Below are positions 8,073-15,361 of a stretch of DNA of 30,602 nucleotides, piece by piece (position 1 is the first letter of the stretch; each line of letters opens with the position of its first letter). The stretch is from Megamonas hypermegale (GTDB taxonomy: Bacteria > Bacillota > Negativicutes > Selenomonadales > Selenomonadaceae). The DNA is taken from NCBI GenBank assembly GCA_002314325.1, contig DCFC01000029.1:69516-100117 (forward strand), in the 5' to 3' direction. The position numbers and the translations under genes are program-made. The notes beneath the pieces are model-generated. The model worked only from the letters and a program-made list of their open reading frames with translations, was not told the DNA's origin and did no database searches.

Positions 8073-9506
8073 TTATCCTTGTGCAGTTTTATTATCGAGT
8101 TCTTCCACGATTTCGCGCAATGTCGTCGGTGTGCCTACATTGCCCGGGAAGATAACGTACGGCATATACGGGAATTTGCTTTCCGCGCCCGTCTGCCATA
8201 CAGGGATACCCGGTTTTATCTGTCCCATGACAGTGGCTTTTTTCACACTGAGACCTTTTGTGCCGACATCGCTGGAGGTAATGCCGCCTTTAGCGATGAT
8301 GAAGCTCGGCTGAACGGACAATCTGGCCACAATGCTGGTGATGGCTTCGGAGATTTTTACGGATACTTTAAGACTTTCTTCTTCCGAGCCGACGTCAAGG
8401 CGTTTTCTGCCGGTGAATACAGCCGTTGTCTGACCGTTTTTAATACATTTTTCCGTTTCAGCGATGATACGGTTCAGTTCAGCTTCCAGTTTTTCTGGTT
8501 CGAGTACGAGCAGATGATTGAACTCAATGAATTTAATCCAGCTGCATTTTTGCAATTCGTTGAACTGCTGCGTAGTCTTTTTAACGTGCGAACCGATGAT
8601 GATAAGTCCGCCGTTTTCGTTATCGGCAATAAGTTCTTCGCGCGATAACAGAGCTTTATCTGATACGCCGCCGATAACTTTCGTCAGTGCCGCAGCAGAG
8701 CGGAACAGGAAATTTTTGCCAGCATGGAATGCTTTAATCAGAGCGATGACGAATACTTTGACATCAACGTAATCTACGGCGTTTACGACAACTTTGTTGA
8801 AGTTTTTTATATTTATCAGCTGTTGGGCGATATCATCCGTTTTCAATGCACGCAAATCGGCGAGGCTTATGCAGACCGTATCGGCAGCTTTAAATTTGCC
8901 GTGTGTTTTTTCTTCCACGTATTCCGGCAGAAGAGAGGATTTATACGAAAATGTTTTGTCCTTGGCAAATTCAGTCATGCCTGCCGGCGTGAGATAATCG
9001 CCTTCCTGTACATAATGGATATTGTTTATTGTGAAGCGGCCGCCTTCCTTGAAAAACGGCATCATAACTTCGCCGTCGAATTTAATGGCCGAATTTGCTT
9101 CAACAGTATCTTTCAACACTTCTGTTTCCAGCGGATAATGGCCGCGCAGAGTGGAGTCGCTGCGGCTGATGATGATGAATTCCTTATTTGTTTTTTTGCT
9201 TTCAGCCACAATACGCTGGGCAATGGTTTTATGCACCTGCGCTGTATAGTCGGCTGTGAAAGCGCGGGAATTCGTCAGGATAAAGAACATCGGATTTTCT
9301 TCGGCAAAACCAGCGGCAATCGTTTCTTCCGACCAGTCGGTGTAGACTGATACATCGTGAACCGTCTGAACGCCGGTCGGGTCGTCGTCGAGCACAACGA
9401 TTTTTTTATTTAAAGAAGCAAGCGCTTTTTGCAGTTTTTCATCAACAATGTGTTCATCAATTTGTGGTATATTTTCAAACAAATTTGTTTTCAGAATTTT
9501 TTCCAT
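8073..9506 (-). CDS. Four-carbon acid-sugar kinase family protein (DUF1537, OtnK-like)
   Basis: 477 residues. Both family halves are present. The N-terminal substrate domain has VVLDDDPTGVQTVH (residues 37-50) and SRSDSTLRGHYP (114-125). The C-terminal nucleotide domain has IIGSHVKKTTQQ, FIIAKGGITSSDV and GQIKPGIPVWQTG followed by PGNVGT. DUF1537 proteins are ATP-dependent kinases of acid sugars such as 3-oxo-tetronates and D-threonate. It heads the co-directional block kinase-aldolase-IIA-gntP. The dehydrogenase lies upstream on the same strand, separated by a repeat-filled gap, so the block may have its own promoter near 9545-9573. The OtnK symbol is not assigned because the exact substrate is not visible. 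Confidence 0.9.
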   Translation of the reverse strand: MEKILKTNLFENIPQIDEHIVDEKLQKALASLNKKIVVLDDDPTGVQTVHDVSVYTDWSEETIAAGFAEENPMFFILTNSRAFTADYTAQVHKTIAQRIVAESKKTNKEFIIISRSDSTLRGHYPLETEVLKDTVEANSAIKFDGEVMMPFFKEGGRFTINNIHYVQEGDYLTPAGMTEFAKDKTFSYKSSLLPEYVEEKTHGKFKAADTVCISLADLRALKTDDIAQQLINIKNFNKVVVNAVDYVDVKVFVIALIKAFHAGKNFLFRSAAALTKVIGGVSDKALLSREELIADNENGGLIIIGSHVKKTTQQFNELQKCSWIKFIEFNHLLVLEPEKLEAELNRIIAETEKCIKNGQTTAVFTGRKRLDVGSEEESLKVSVKISEAITSIVARLSVQPSFIIAKGGITSSDVGTKGLSVKKATVMGQIKPGIPVWQTGAESKFPYMPYVIFPGNVGTPTTLREIVEELDNKTAQG

Positions 9507-9544
9507 AATATAACCTCTTAAATTTTAATAAATTAAATTGAATA

Positions 9545-9573
9545 ATTATATCTATTAATTTGGTGCAATATAA
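9545..9573 (-). promoter_or_regulatory. Possible promoter for the kinase block
   Basis: On the minus strand, TTATAT, a 17-base spacer and TATAAT lead toward the kinase gene. The -35 match is weak and the surroundings are very AT-rich. The -35 overlaps the left arm of the dyad at 9562-9613. Confidence 0.35.
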
Positions 9574-9613
9574 TTAAAAAATGCTATTACGAATATTTTT
9601 CTCATATTGCACC
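9562..9613. repeat. 10-bp inverted repeat GGTGCAATAT / ATATTGCACC
   Basis: Perfect arms at 9562-9571 and 9604-9613 with 32 AT-rich bases between. It lies at the edge of the middle dispersed repeat and over the possible kinase promoter. It could be an operator, a terminator-like stem or the terminal inverted repeat of a small insertion. Confidence 0.6.
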
Positions 9614-9872
9614 AGGTACTTTTTCTTTGTAGCCCAAATAAAAAGTACCCAAAAAGAAAAGGCCTTAAATTCGTAGCCCACTAGAGATTTTCACTTTAAA
9701 AAGAAAAATTTTTATCTATAACGTTCAAAAACTCACTTCGTTCAAACATTTGAACTAAAAACATAGCTAAAAATTTTTCTTTTTAATAGCTAAAGCTAAC
9801 GTGAAAATACTCTAAATGAGGAAGAAAGTACAGCATAAATAGCATGGAATATGCTTTCAGCTCATTATTATA
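9614..9872 (+). repeat. Dispersed repeat, middle copy (divergent, rearranged)
   Basis: The left end is a hairpin GGTACTTTTT/AAAAAGTACC (9615-9624 with 9640-9649) followed by CCAAAAAGAAAA, like the hairpin module at 30285-30335. The right part matches the reverse complement of the right-edge copy: ACTTCGTTCAAACATTTGAA, CTTTTTAATAGCTAAAGCTA, ACGTGAAAAT, GCATAA, CAGCTCA. It fills the gap between the dehydrogenase and kinase genes and contains no supported ORF. Confidence 0.75.
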
Positions 9873-9880
9873 AGGATTTA

Positions 9881-10777
9881 TTATTTTTGCGGGGATTGAA
9901 CGGTTACGCCGGAGATGTTTTCGTAGAACTGAACGATACCGCTGTGGTCGTCGCCGAGATGGCCTGTTGCTTTGAGGCTGTGCATGATTTCTTTTAACTG
10001 AGCCGTCAGCAGAAGCGGTACACTGAGAGCGTCGGCCGTTGCCATTACATTGGTGATGTCTTTTAAGTTGATGGCAAGTGTTCCGCCCGGAGCAAAATTG
10101 CGGGAAATCATTTTCGGAGCTTTCTGGTCCAAAACAGTGCTTCCGGCAAGGCCGCCGCGGACTGCCTCGTATACTTTCTGCGGGTCAGCGCCGGCTTTTG
10201 TAGCGAGTACGAGCGCTTCGGATACAGCAGCGATATTCAAGTTTACCATGATTTGGTTAGCCAGTTTGGCCACGGAACCGCTGCCGTTCGGGCCTACTAA
10301 AGTAACGGATGTTCCCATCGCGTTGAAGACGAAACGCGCTTTTTCCACAACTTCGGCTTCACCGCCAATCATGAAAGCCAGCGTAGCGTTTACAGCACCC
10401 GGTTCGCCGCCGCTTACAGGAGAATCGAGGAATTTGCAATTTTTCGCTTCAACCATTTCCGCAAATTTTTTGGAGTCTACAGGAGAAACGGAACTCATGT
10501 CGATTACAATGGAATTTTCTTTAATGCCTGCCAAAATACCGTTGTCACCTTCGAGCAGGGATTTTACAATAGGCGCATTCGGCACCATAGTGATGATGAT
10601 GTCCGTATTTTGCGCAATTTCTTTCGGCGAAGCGGCTGTTTTGGCTCCGGCATCGGCAATAACCTGAACGGCTTTTTCACTGATGTCGTATACGGTTAAA
10701 TCCACACCGGCTTTTAATAAATTCAATGTCATAGGTCTGCCCATAATACCAAGTCCAATAAAACCAACTTTTAACAT
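9881..10777 (-). CDS. garR: GarR-like 2-hydroxy-3-oxopropionate (tartronate semialdehyde) reductase / 3-hydroxyacid dehydrogenase
   Basis: 298 residues, the length of the beta-hydroxyacid dehydrogenase family. The Rossmann motif GLGIMG is at residues 8-13, substrate loop DSPVSGGEPGA near 118-128, catalytic Lys171 in GSVAKLANQ, and the strongly GarR-like EALVLATKAG and RGGLAGSTVLD. The C-terminal DHSGIVQFYE also matches the family. GarR reduces tartronate semialdehyde to D-glycerate, but relatives (LtnD/DenD) oxidise four-carbon aldonates at C2 in pathways with DUF1537 kinases. The neighbouring kinase makes the second role plausible here, so substrate and direction are open. ATG follows AGGAGG. 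The gene has its own promoter with candidate GntR sites. Confidence 0.85.
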   Translation of the reverse strand: MLKVGFIGLGIMGRPMTLNLLKAGVDLTVYDISEKAVQVIADAGAKTAASPKEIAQNTDIIITMVPNAPIVKSLLEGDNGILAGIKENSIVIDMSSVSPVDSKKFAEMVEAKNCKFLDSPVSGGEPGAVNATLAFMIGGEAEVVEKARFVFNAMGTSVTLVGPNGSGSVAKLANQIMVNLNIAAVSEALVLATKAGADPQKVYEAVRGGLAGSTVLDQKAPKMISRNFAPGGTLAINLKDITNVMATADALSVPLLLTAQLKEIMHSLKATGHLGDDHSGIVQFYENISGVTVQSPQK

Positions 10778-10816
10778 AATAATTCCTCCTAAATTTTTGA
10801 TATGTAAGATTTTACA

Positions 10817-10858
10817 TGTAACATACTACTATAAGATAAAAAATATAACGTGTAACAT
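10817..10858 (-). promoter_or_regulatory. garR promoter with candidate operators
   Basis: On the minus strand TTACAC (10850-10855), a 16-base spacer and TATAGT (10828-10833) point to garR. Two direct copies of TGTAACAT lie at 10817-10824 (just past the -10) and 10851-10858 (over the -35). The + strand half-site ATACTAC (10823-10829) over the -10 is also found in the palindrome on the gntR promoter. The layout fits repression by the adjacent GntR protein. Confidence 0.55.
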
Positions 10859-10874
10859 GCCACTTTTAATTAAT

Positions 10875-10899
10875 ATGATACATGAAATTCATGTATCAT
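10875..10899. repeat. 25-bp perfect palindrome over the gntR stop codon
   Basis: Two 12-base arms (10875-10886 and 10888-10899) around one central base. The left arm begins ATGATACATG. It spans the last codons and stop of the GntR gene and lies ahead of the garR promoter. It could act as a gntR transcript end or as a protein site. No T run follows. Confidence 0.6.
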
Positions 10900-11554
10900 A
10901 GCACTGATGCATTATTTCTAATGTTTTCTGCATATGAAAATCGAAGGCTTTGAACGCTTTGGCACTGTCGCCCGTTTTGATGGCGTCTATCAATGCTACA
11001 TGTTCATTGTAGGCATCAACCAAACGATGTTTGGCATGAAGTGATGTCAAGGTTGCTATTTCTAAACGGGTACGCAACATTTTAATGATTTCCGTGAAAT
11101 AATTATTTTCTGTAAAATCAATTATCTTCTGGTGAAATTCCAAATCCAGCAGCATGAAATCATAATAAGCATTGTCTTTTGCTAAGATATCTTTCTGCTT
11201 TTGCAGGTTTTCCGTCAAGCTTGCAATCAGTTCGGCAGCTCTATTATCTGTCAGATTTCTGGCAAGAACAGTCGAGCTGTATCCTTCGATTGCCAGCCGT
11301 GTTTCGATTATTTTGGTTATTTCATCTAAGTACAGCGGCTTGATGACGATACCCCGATTGGCTTTTATCTCAACGAGATTTTCATGTTTCAGCTGCAAGA
11401 TGGCTTCACGGACAGGTGTGCGGGAAATGGATAATTTGTCAGCAAAATACTGCTCAGAATAAATTTCTCCGACTTTCAGTTCGCCATTGATGATGGCCTG
11501 CTTCAGATATTCATATACTTGTGCTTTTAAAGAAGTGCGCTGTATTTTCGTTAT
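10889..11554 (-). CDS. GntR-family (FadR/FCD subfamily) transcriptional regulator with apparent ATA start
   Basis: 221 residues if read from ATA at 11554-11552. The N-terminal winged helix is intact: SLKAQVYEYLKQAIINGEL, then SEQYFADKLSISRTPVREAI and NRGIVIKPL. An all-helical FCD ligand domain follows, with the metal-type histidines in DLEFHQKI, NEHVALIDAI and FDFHMQKT. No ATG, GTG or TTG exists in frame between the upstream stop and the middle of the HTH. AGGAG ends eight bases before the ATA, and a consensus promoter starts the RNA only about 25 bases earlier. A start at the first in-frame TTG (11398) would delete most of the DNA-binding domain. It most likely controls the acid-sugar genes and itself. 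A decayed ATG is the alternative. Confidence 0.8.
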   Translation of the reverse strand: MTKIQRTSLKAQVYEYLKQAIINGELKVGEIYSEQYFADKLSISRTPVREAILQLKHENLVEIKANRGIVIKPLYLDEITKIIETRLAIEGYSSTVLARNLTDNRAAELIASLTENLQKQKDILAKDNAYYDFMLLDLEFHQKIIDFTENNYFTEIIKMLRTRLEIATLTSLHAKHRLVDAYNEHVALIDAIKTGDSAKAFKAFDFHMQKTLEIMHQCYDT

Positions 11555-11583
11555 ATTATCATCTCCTAATTCTTATCTTGTAT

Positions 11584-11615
11584 GTAGTATACTACTTTAA
11601 AATATAATTTGTCAA
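11584..11615 (-). promoter_or_regulatory. gntR promoter with overlapping palindromic operator
   Basis: Minus-strand TTGACA (11610-11615), an 18-base spacer and TATACT (11586-11591). The 12-bp perfect palindrome GTAGTATACTAC (11584-11595) covers the -10. Its centre GTATAC resembles known FCD-type GntR sites, suggesting autoregulation. Confidence 0.7.
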
Positions 11616-11635
11616 TAGGTATAAGAAATAAATTT

Positions 11636-12370
11636 TTAAAAATCTATAGATAAAGATAATGCAAAATAGATTAGCGGCTGATGTATAAGATAAATGAATA
11701 GAGAATGTTTGCCGCAGAAATTAAGCGGCGGAAATATCTTGCGGCTGAATTTAGCTAGAATGTTTTTTGCATAACAGTACTGGTACGCATAGTAACCGCT
11801 GCTGAATAAAAGCAGCCACGGCAAGAGCGGAAAATAATCGGCGGAGGAAAAACTATCGTGCGGAAAACCGAGATAAGCGGTGAAATGATTGGCGTATATT
11901 TCCGGCGGCAGGGAGATTTTGCAGAAGGAAAAACCGAGATAGCCGCGCGTTATATTTTTTGACAGAATGAATAGGCAGAGACTTAAAATAAATCCGTACA
12001 GCGGTTTTATTTTTAAAAGCTGTTGGGGCAAAATGAGCAGAAACAGTGCAGCTGAACCGAGAAAAGTGAGAATACCGAATACAATAGTGTTTTGCGGCAG
12101 GAAAATATATGTAACGAGCGTAATCAATATGCCGCAGGCAAAAATCGTCAAACCGCGCCGCAGGTGATTGTGGCTCAGCGGCCAGCAAAAACCGGAGATG
12201 AAGATAAATGATGAACAGATAAATTGCTGCCAGATGTAAAATAAATTTGGCCAGACATTGTCGATAACGGAAAAAATATAAATCAAATCCCAGATAAAAT
12301 GATAGAAAATCATATTGACAAGACTGAAGCCGCGCAGAGTGTCCAGAAGTTCGTAACGCTGTTTTACCAT
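11636..12370 (-). CDS. DUF1624 / heparan-alpha-glucosaminide acetyltransferase-like membrane protein
   Basis: 244 residues with about seven hydrophobic helices. The N-terminal signature RYELLDTLRGFSLVNMIFYH and the next helices (ISGFCW, then a charged NHLRRG loop) match the DUF1624/HGSNAT-catalytic family. The histidine in the first helix is the residue used in acyl transfer in the eukaryotic relative. The C-terminus has GKHSLFIYLIHQPLIY, typical of membrane acyltransferases. It may O- or N-acetylate a cell-envelope sugar; the substrate is unknown. The start is uncertain: ATG 12382 abuts the weak SD, so the in-frame ATG at 12370 is preferred. It stands alone after the leuS terminator with no functional link to its neighbours. 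Confidence 0.75.
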   Translation of the reverse strand: MVKQRYELLDTLRGFSLVNMIFYHFIWDLIYIFSVIDNVWPNLFYIWQQFICSSFIFISGFCWPLSHNHLRRGLTIFACGILITLVTYIFLPQNTIVFGILTFLGSAALFLLILPQQLLKIKPLYGFILSLCLFILSKNITRGYLGFSFCKISLPPEIYANHFTAYLGFPHDSFSSADYFPLLPWLLLFSSGYYAYQYCYAKNILAKFSRKIFPPLNFCGKHSLFIYLIHQPLIYFALSLSIDF

Positions 12371-12402
12371 AGATATGTACATTCCTTTTTATGAGATAAA
12401 AT

Positions 12403-12442
12403 AAAATGTTGAAATCAGGAAAATCCCCGATTTCAACATTTT
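12403..12442 (-). terminator. Terminator-like hairpin downstream of leuS
   Basis: 14-bp perfect arms (12403-12416 with 12429-12442, arm AAAATGTTGAAATC), followed on the minus strand by ATTTTA. It separates the leuS transcript from the DUF1624 gene. Confidence 0.65.
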
Positions 12443-12481
12443 TTAGTTTATATTAATCTGTCGTGCTAGCTAATTTCTTAA

Positions 12482-12551
12482 AGCAGCATAATAGTTTATA
12501 TTTAGTGAGGTTAAGTGATAACATCGAACGAATATAAACTATTATGTTGCT
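12482..12551. repeat. Long inverted repeat in the leuS 3' region
   Basis: A 21-base arm at 12482-12502 (AGCAGCATAATAGTTTATATT) pairs with 12531-12551, with a single G-T pair and a 28-base loop. No T run follows. A shorter stem AAAGC/GCTTT lies just beside it toward leuS. It could be a leuS 3'-UTR structure, a small-element remnant or an independent RNA. No gene is visible in 12443-12592. Confidence 0.75.
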
Positions 12552-12592
12552 GGCTAAAAGCTCGATGCTTTACTAACACAGCGGGTTTTATA

Positions 12593-15064
12593 TTAGCCTT
12601 TTACTACGATATTTACGAGTTTTTGCGGTACGCTGATTACTTTTACAACGGTTTTGCCGTCAATCAGGTTTTTGACTTTTTCATCAGCAAGAGCTTTTTC
12701 CTGCTGCTGTTCGCGTGTTGCGGAAGAAGCTATCATGATTTTGGAGCGGACTTTGCCGTTTATCTGAACAACTACTTCAATTTCGTCGGCAACGGTGGCT
12801 TCCGGGTCGAAAGTCGGCCACGTCGTATGATGAACACTGCCGCTTTGACCGATTTGCTGCCAGAGTTCTTCCGTGATATGCGGTGCAAACGGCGCGAGAA
12901 GTTTAATCAGATTGATGACAACTTCGCGGGCGAGACCTGCATTGAGGCTGCCGTCTTTAAATGCGTAGAAAGCATTAACAAGTTCCATGACGGAGCTGAT
13001 GGCCGTGTTGAATGTGCCGCGAACGCCTACGTCTTCCGTTACTTTCTGAATAGTAACGTTTAAGATGCGGAACAGTTCTTTTTCGTCTTTAGTGAGAGCA
13101 TTCGTATCGAGCGGCTGGTTTTCTTTCACTTTTTCTGCATAAGAGAGAACAATTCTCCATACGCGCTGGAGGAAACGCCAAGCGCCTTCTACGCCCTGGT
13201 CGCTCCATTCTAGGTCGCGTTCCGGCGGAGCGGCGAATAAGATGAAGATGCGCGCTGTATCAGCACCGTATTTTTTGATGATTTCTTCCGGCGATACGAC
13301 ATTGCCTTTCGATTTACTCATTTTGGAGCCGTCTTTTATAACCATGCCTTGCGTTAAGAGGTTGGTGAACGGTTCATCAAATTTGACGAGACCGGCATCT
13401 TTTAGAACTTTGGTGAAGAAGCGGGAGTAAAGCAGATGCAGTATAGCGTGTTCAATACCGCCGATATACTGGTCGACAGGGAGCCAGTAATCCACTGCTT
13501 CTTTGGAGAACGGCATTTTGTCGTTGTGCGGGTCAGCATAGCGCATATAATACCAGGATGAGCAGATGAATGTGTCCATAGTGTCCGTTTCGCGTTTTGC
13601 AGGAGAGCCGCATTTCGGGCAGGTGCAGTTGACAAATTCTTCGGATTGAGCGAGCGGCGAAGTTGCACCCGTTTCAAATTTTACGTCGCGCGGCAGTTTG
13701 ACCGGCAAGTCTTCTTCCGGTACGAGCACTTCGCCGCAGTGCGGACAGTAAATTACAGGGATTGGTGCGCCCCAGTAACGCTGACGGGAGATGAGCCAGT
13801 CACGCAGACGGTAGTTTACATGGCGTTCACCGAGTTTGTTTTCTTCAAGCCAGTCAATCATCGCCGTGATGGCTTTGCGGTTGTTCATACCGGTGAACTG
13901 ACCGGAATTTACGAGCACGCCCTCGTCGACATAAGCATTTTCCATTGTTTCGAGCGTGAGGGAATTGTCTTTGTTCTGAATGACGATTTTCATCGGCAGA
14001 TTGTATTTTTTCGCAAACATGAAGTCGCGTTCATCATGCGTCGGAACACCCATAACGGCGCCTGTGCCGTATTCATAGAGTACATAGTTCGTTACCCATA
14101 CAGGCACTTTTTCGCCGTTGAACGGATTTACGGCATAAACGCCGGTGAACATGCCTTTCTTTTCCGATTCGCTGGAAGTACGTTCGATTTCGTTCATATT
14201 GTGAACTTCGTCGATGAATTTCAGGATTTCCTGTTCGTTTTCCTTGCCTTTGATGAATTTTTTCACGAGCGGATGTTCAGCGGCAAGCACTACGTAGGAA
14301 ACACCGAAAACGGTGTCGGGACGTGTCGTGTAAACAGGAATTTTTTCACCGTATTCCGGCACGTCGAAGCTGAACTGCGCACCTTCACTGCGGCCAATCC
14401 AGTTGTCCTGCATGATTTTTACGCGGTTCGGCCAGCCTTCGAGTTTGTCGAGGTCTTTTAAGAGTACGTCGGCATAATCAGTGATTTTTAAAAACCACTG
14501 TTCAAGGTCTTTTTTCACGACGTCGGAGTCGCAGCGCCAACATTTGCCGTCGATAACCTGTTCGTTGGCAAGTACAGTATGGCATGTTTCGCACCAGTTG
14601 GCGGAAGCTTTTTTCTTGTAGGCAAGACCTTTTTTGTAGAACAGTTCAAACAGCCACTGCGTCCATTTATAGTAATCTTCATGGCAGGTAGCGACTTTTC
14701 TGTCCCAATCGTAGGAAAGACCCATTTCTTTCTGCTGGCGGGTCATATTCGCCATGTTGTCCTCCGTCCAGTCGGAAGGGCGGACACCGTGCTTGATAGC
14801 GGCATTTTCCGCCGGCATGCCGAAAGCGTCAAAGCCCATCGGATGAAGAACGTTGAAACCGTTCATGGTTTTATAACGGGCGATAACGTCGCCGATGGAA
14901 TAATTACGTACATGTCCCATATGTAAATTGCCGGAAGGATACGGGAACATTTCCAGTACGTAGTATTTTGGTTTGTTCGGGTCTGTTTTAATCTGATAAG
15001 CATTTGTTTCGTCCCAGATTTTCTGCCATTTTTTTTCAATGGTCTGCGGACAGTATTTTTCCAT
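12593..15064 (-). CDS. leuS: Leucyl-tRNA synthetase
   Basis: 823 residues, full bacterial length. Charges tRNA-Leu with leucine in the cytosol. The class I HIGH motif appears as HMGH (residues 48-51) in [20 protein letters not shown]. The CP1 editing domain carries [13 protein letters not shown], and the second catalytic motif is [10 protein letters not shown] zinc-type CETC...CWRCD knuckle is near residues 160-180. The C-terminal anticodon and tail domain ends [11 protein letters not shown]...[16 protein letters not shown], all as expected. It is preceded by its own promoter and a T-box leader, so expression rises when leucyl-charged tRNA falls. The upstream neighbour brnQ imports leucine, isoleucine and valine. 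Confidence 0.98.
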   Translation of the reverse strand: MEKYCPQTIEKKWQKIWDETNAYQIKTDPNKPKYYVLEMFPYPSGNLHMGHVRNYSIGDVIARYKTMNGFNVLHPMGFDAFGMPAENAAIKHGVRPSDWTEDNMANMTRQQKEMGLSYDWDRKVATCHEDYYKWTQWLFELFYKKGLAYKKKASANWCETCHTVLANEQVIDGKCWRCDSDVVKKDLEQWFLKITDYADVLLKDLDKLEGWPNRVKIMQDNWIGRSEGAQFSFDVPEYGEKIPVYTTRPDTVFGVSYVVLAAEHPLVKKFIKGKENEQEILKFIDEVHNMNEIERTSSESEKKGMFTGVYAVNPFNGEKVPVWVTNYVLYEYGTGAVMGVPTHDERDFMFAKKYNLPMKIVIQNKDNSLTLETMENAYVDEGVLVNSGQFTGMNNRKAITAMIDWLEENKLGERHVNYRLRDWLISRQRYWGAPIPVIYCPHCGEVLVPEEDLPVKLPRDVKFETGATSPLAQSEEFVNCTCPKCGSPAKRETDTMDTFICSSWYYMRYADPHNDKMPFSKEAVDYWLPVDQYIGGIEHAILHLLYSRFFTKVLKDAGLVKFDEPFTNLLTQGMVIKDGSKMSKSKGNVVSPEEIIKKYGADTARIFILFAAPPERDLEWSDQGVEGAWRFLQRVWRIVLSYAEKVKENQPLDTNALTKDEKELFRILNVTIQKVTEDVGVRGTFNTAISSVMELVNAFYAFKDGSLNAGLAREVVINLIKLLAPFAPHITEELWQQIGQSGSVHHTTWPTFDPEATVADEIEVVVQINGKVRSKIMIASSATREQQQEKALADEKVKNLIDGKTVVKVISVPQKLVNIVVKG

Positions 15065-15097
15065 AATCTAACACTCCTGTAAATTTTTTTGAGCAAT

Positions 15098-15321
15098 AAA
15101 AAAGCCCCCGGCAATAATTGCCAGGGACGAATTAATCGCGGTACCACCCTGATTGACAGATGAGCTGTCCTCTTAAAATCTTAACGGGATTAGCGGCACG
15201 AAAGTGCTCCTCCACAGCGAGTTCAACTTAAAAGCTGCAGGCTTGCATCGACCGCCTGCTTTCTGTAAAAACTTTAACAGGTTTACTACTCTGTATCAAG
15301 GGATTTGATATAATATAGACA
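15098..15321 (-). promoter_or_regulatory. T-box leader of leuS with terminator
   Basis: On the minus strand the T-box sequence AGGGTGGTACCGCG lies at 15137-15150. It is followed by a GC-rich terminator stem (15104-15126) and six T (15098-15103). Stem I carries GAACTCGC, whose CTC (15221-15219) sits where the specifier codon is expected and encodes leucine, matching the downstream gene. Uncharged tRNA-Leu should favour the antiterminator. Confidence 0.93.
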
Positions 15322-15327
15322 AATATC

Positions 15328-15356
15328 ATTATACTTAGCAAACAGATTAAAGTCAA
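15328..15356 (-). promoter_or_regulatory. leuS promoter
   Basis: Minus-strand TTGACT (15351-15356), 17-base spacer, perfect TATAAT (15328-15333). It begins just after the brnQ stop codon, so leuS has its own start even though brnQ is co-directional. Confidence 0.8.
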
Positions 15357-15361
15357 GAAAA

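Noticed and set aside
9600..9872. CRISPR array or IS element in the garR-kinase gap
   Set aside because: No regular spacers and no transposase; the similarity is to the dispersed repeat at the window edges.
13646..14461. 271-codon open frame antisense to leuS
   Set aside because: Opposite the leuS catalytic and editing domains, no SD, no motif.
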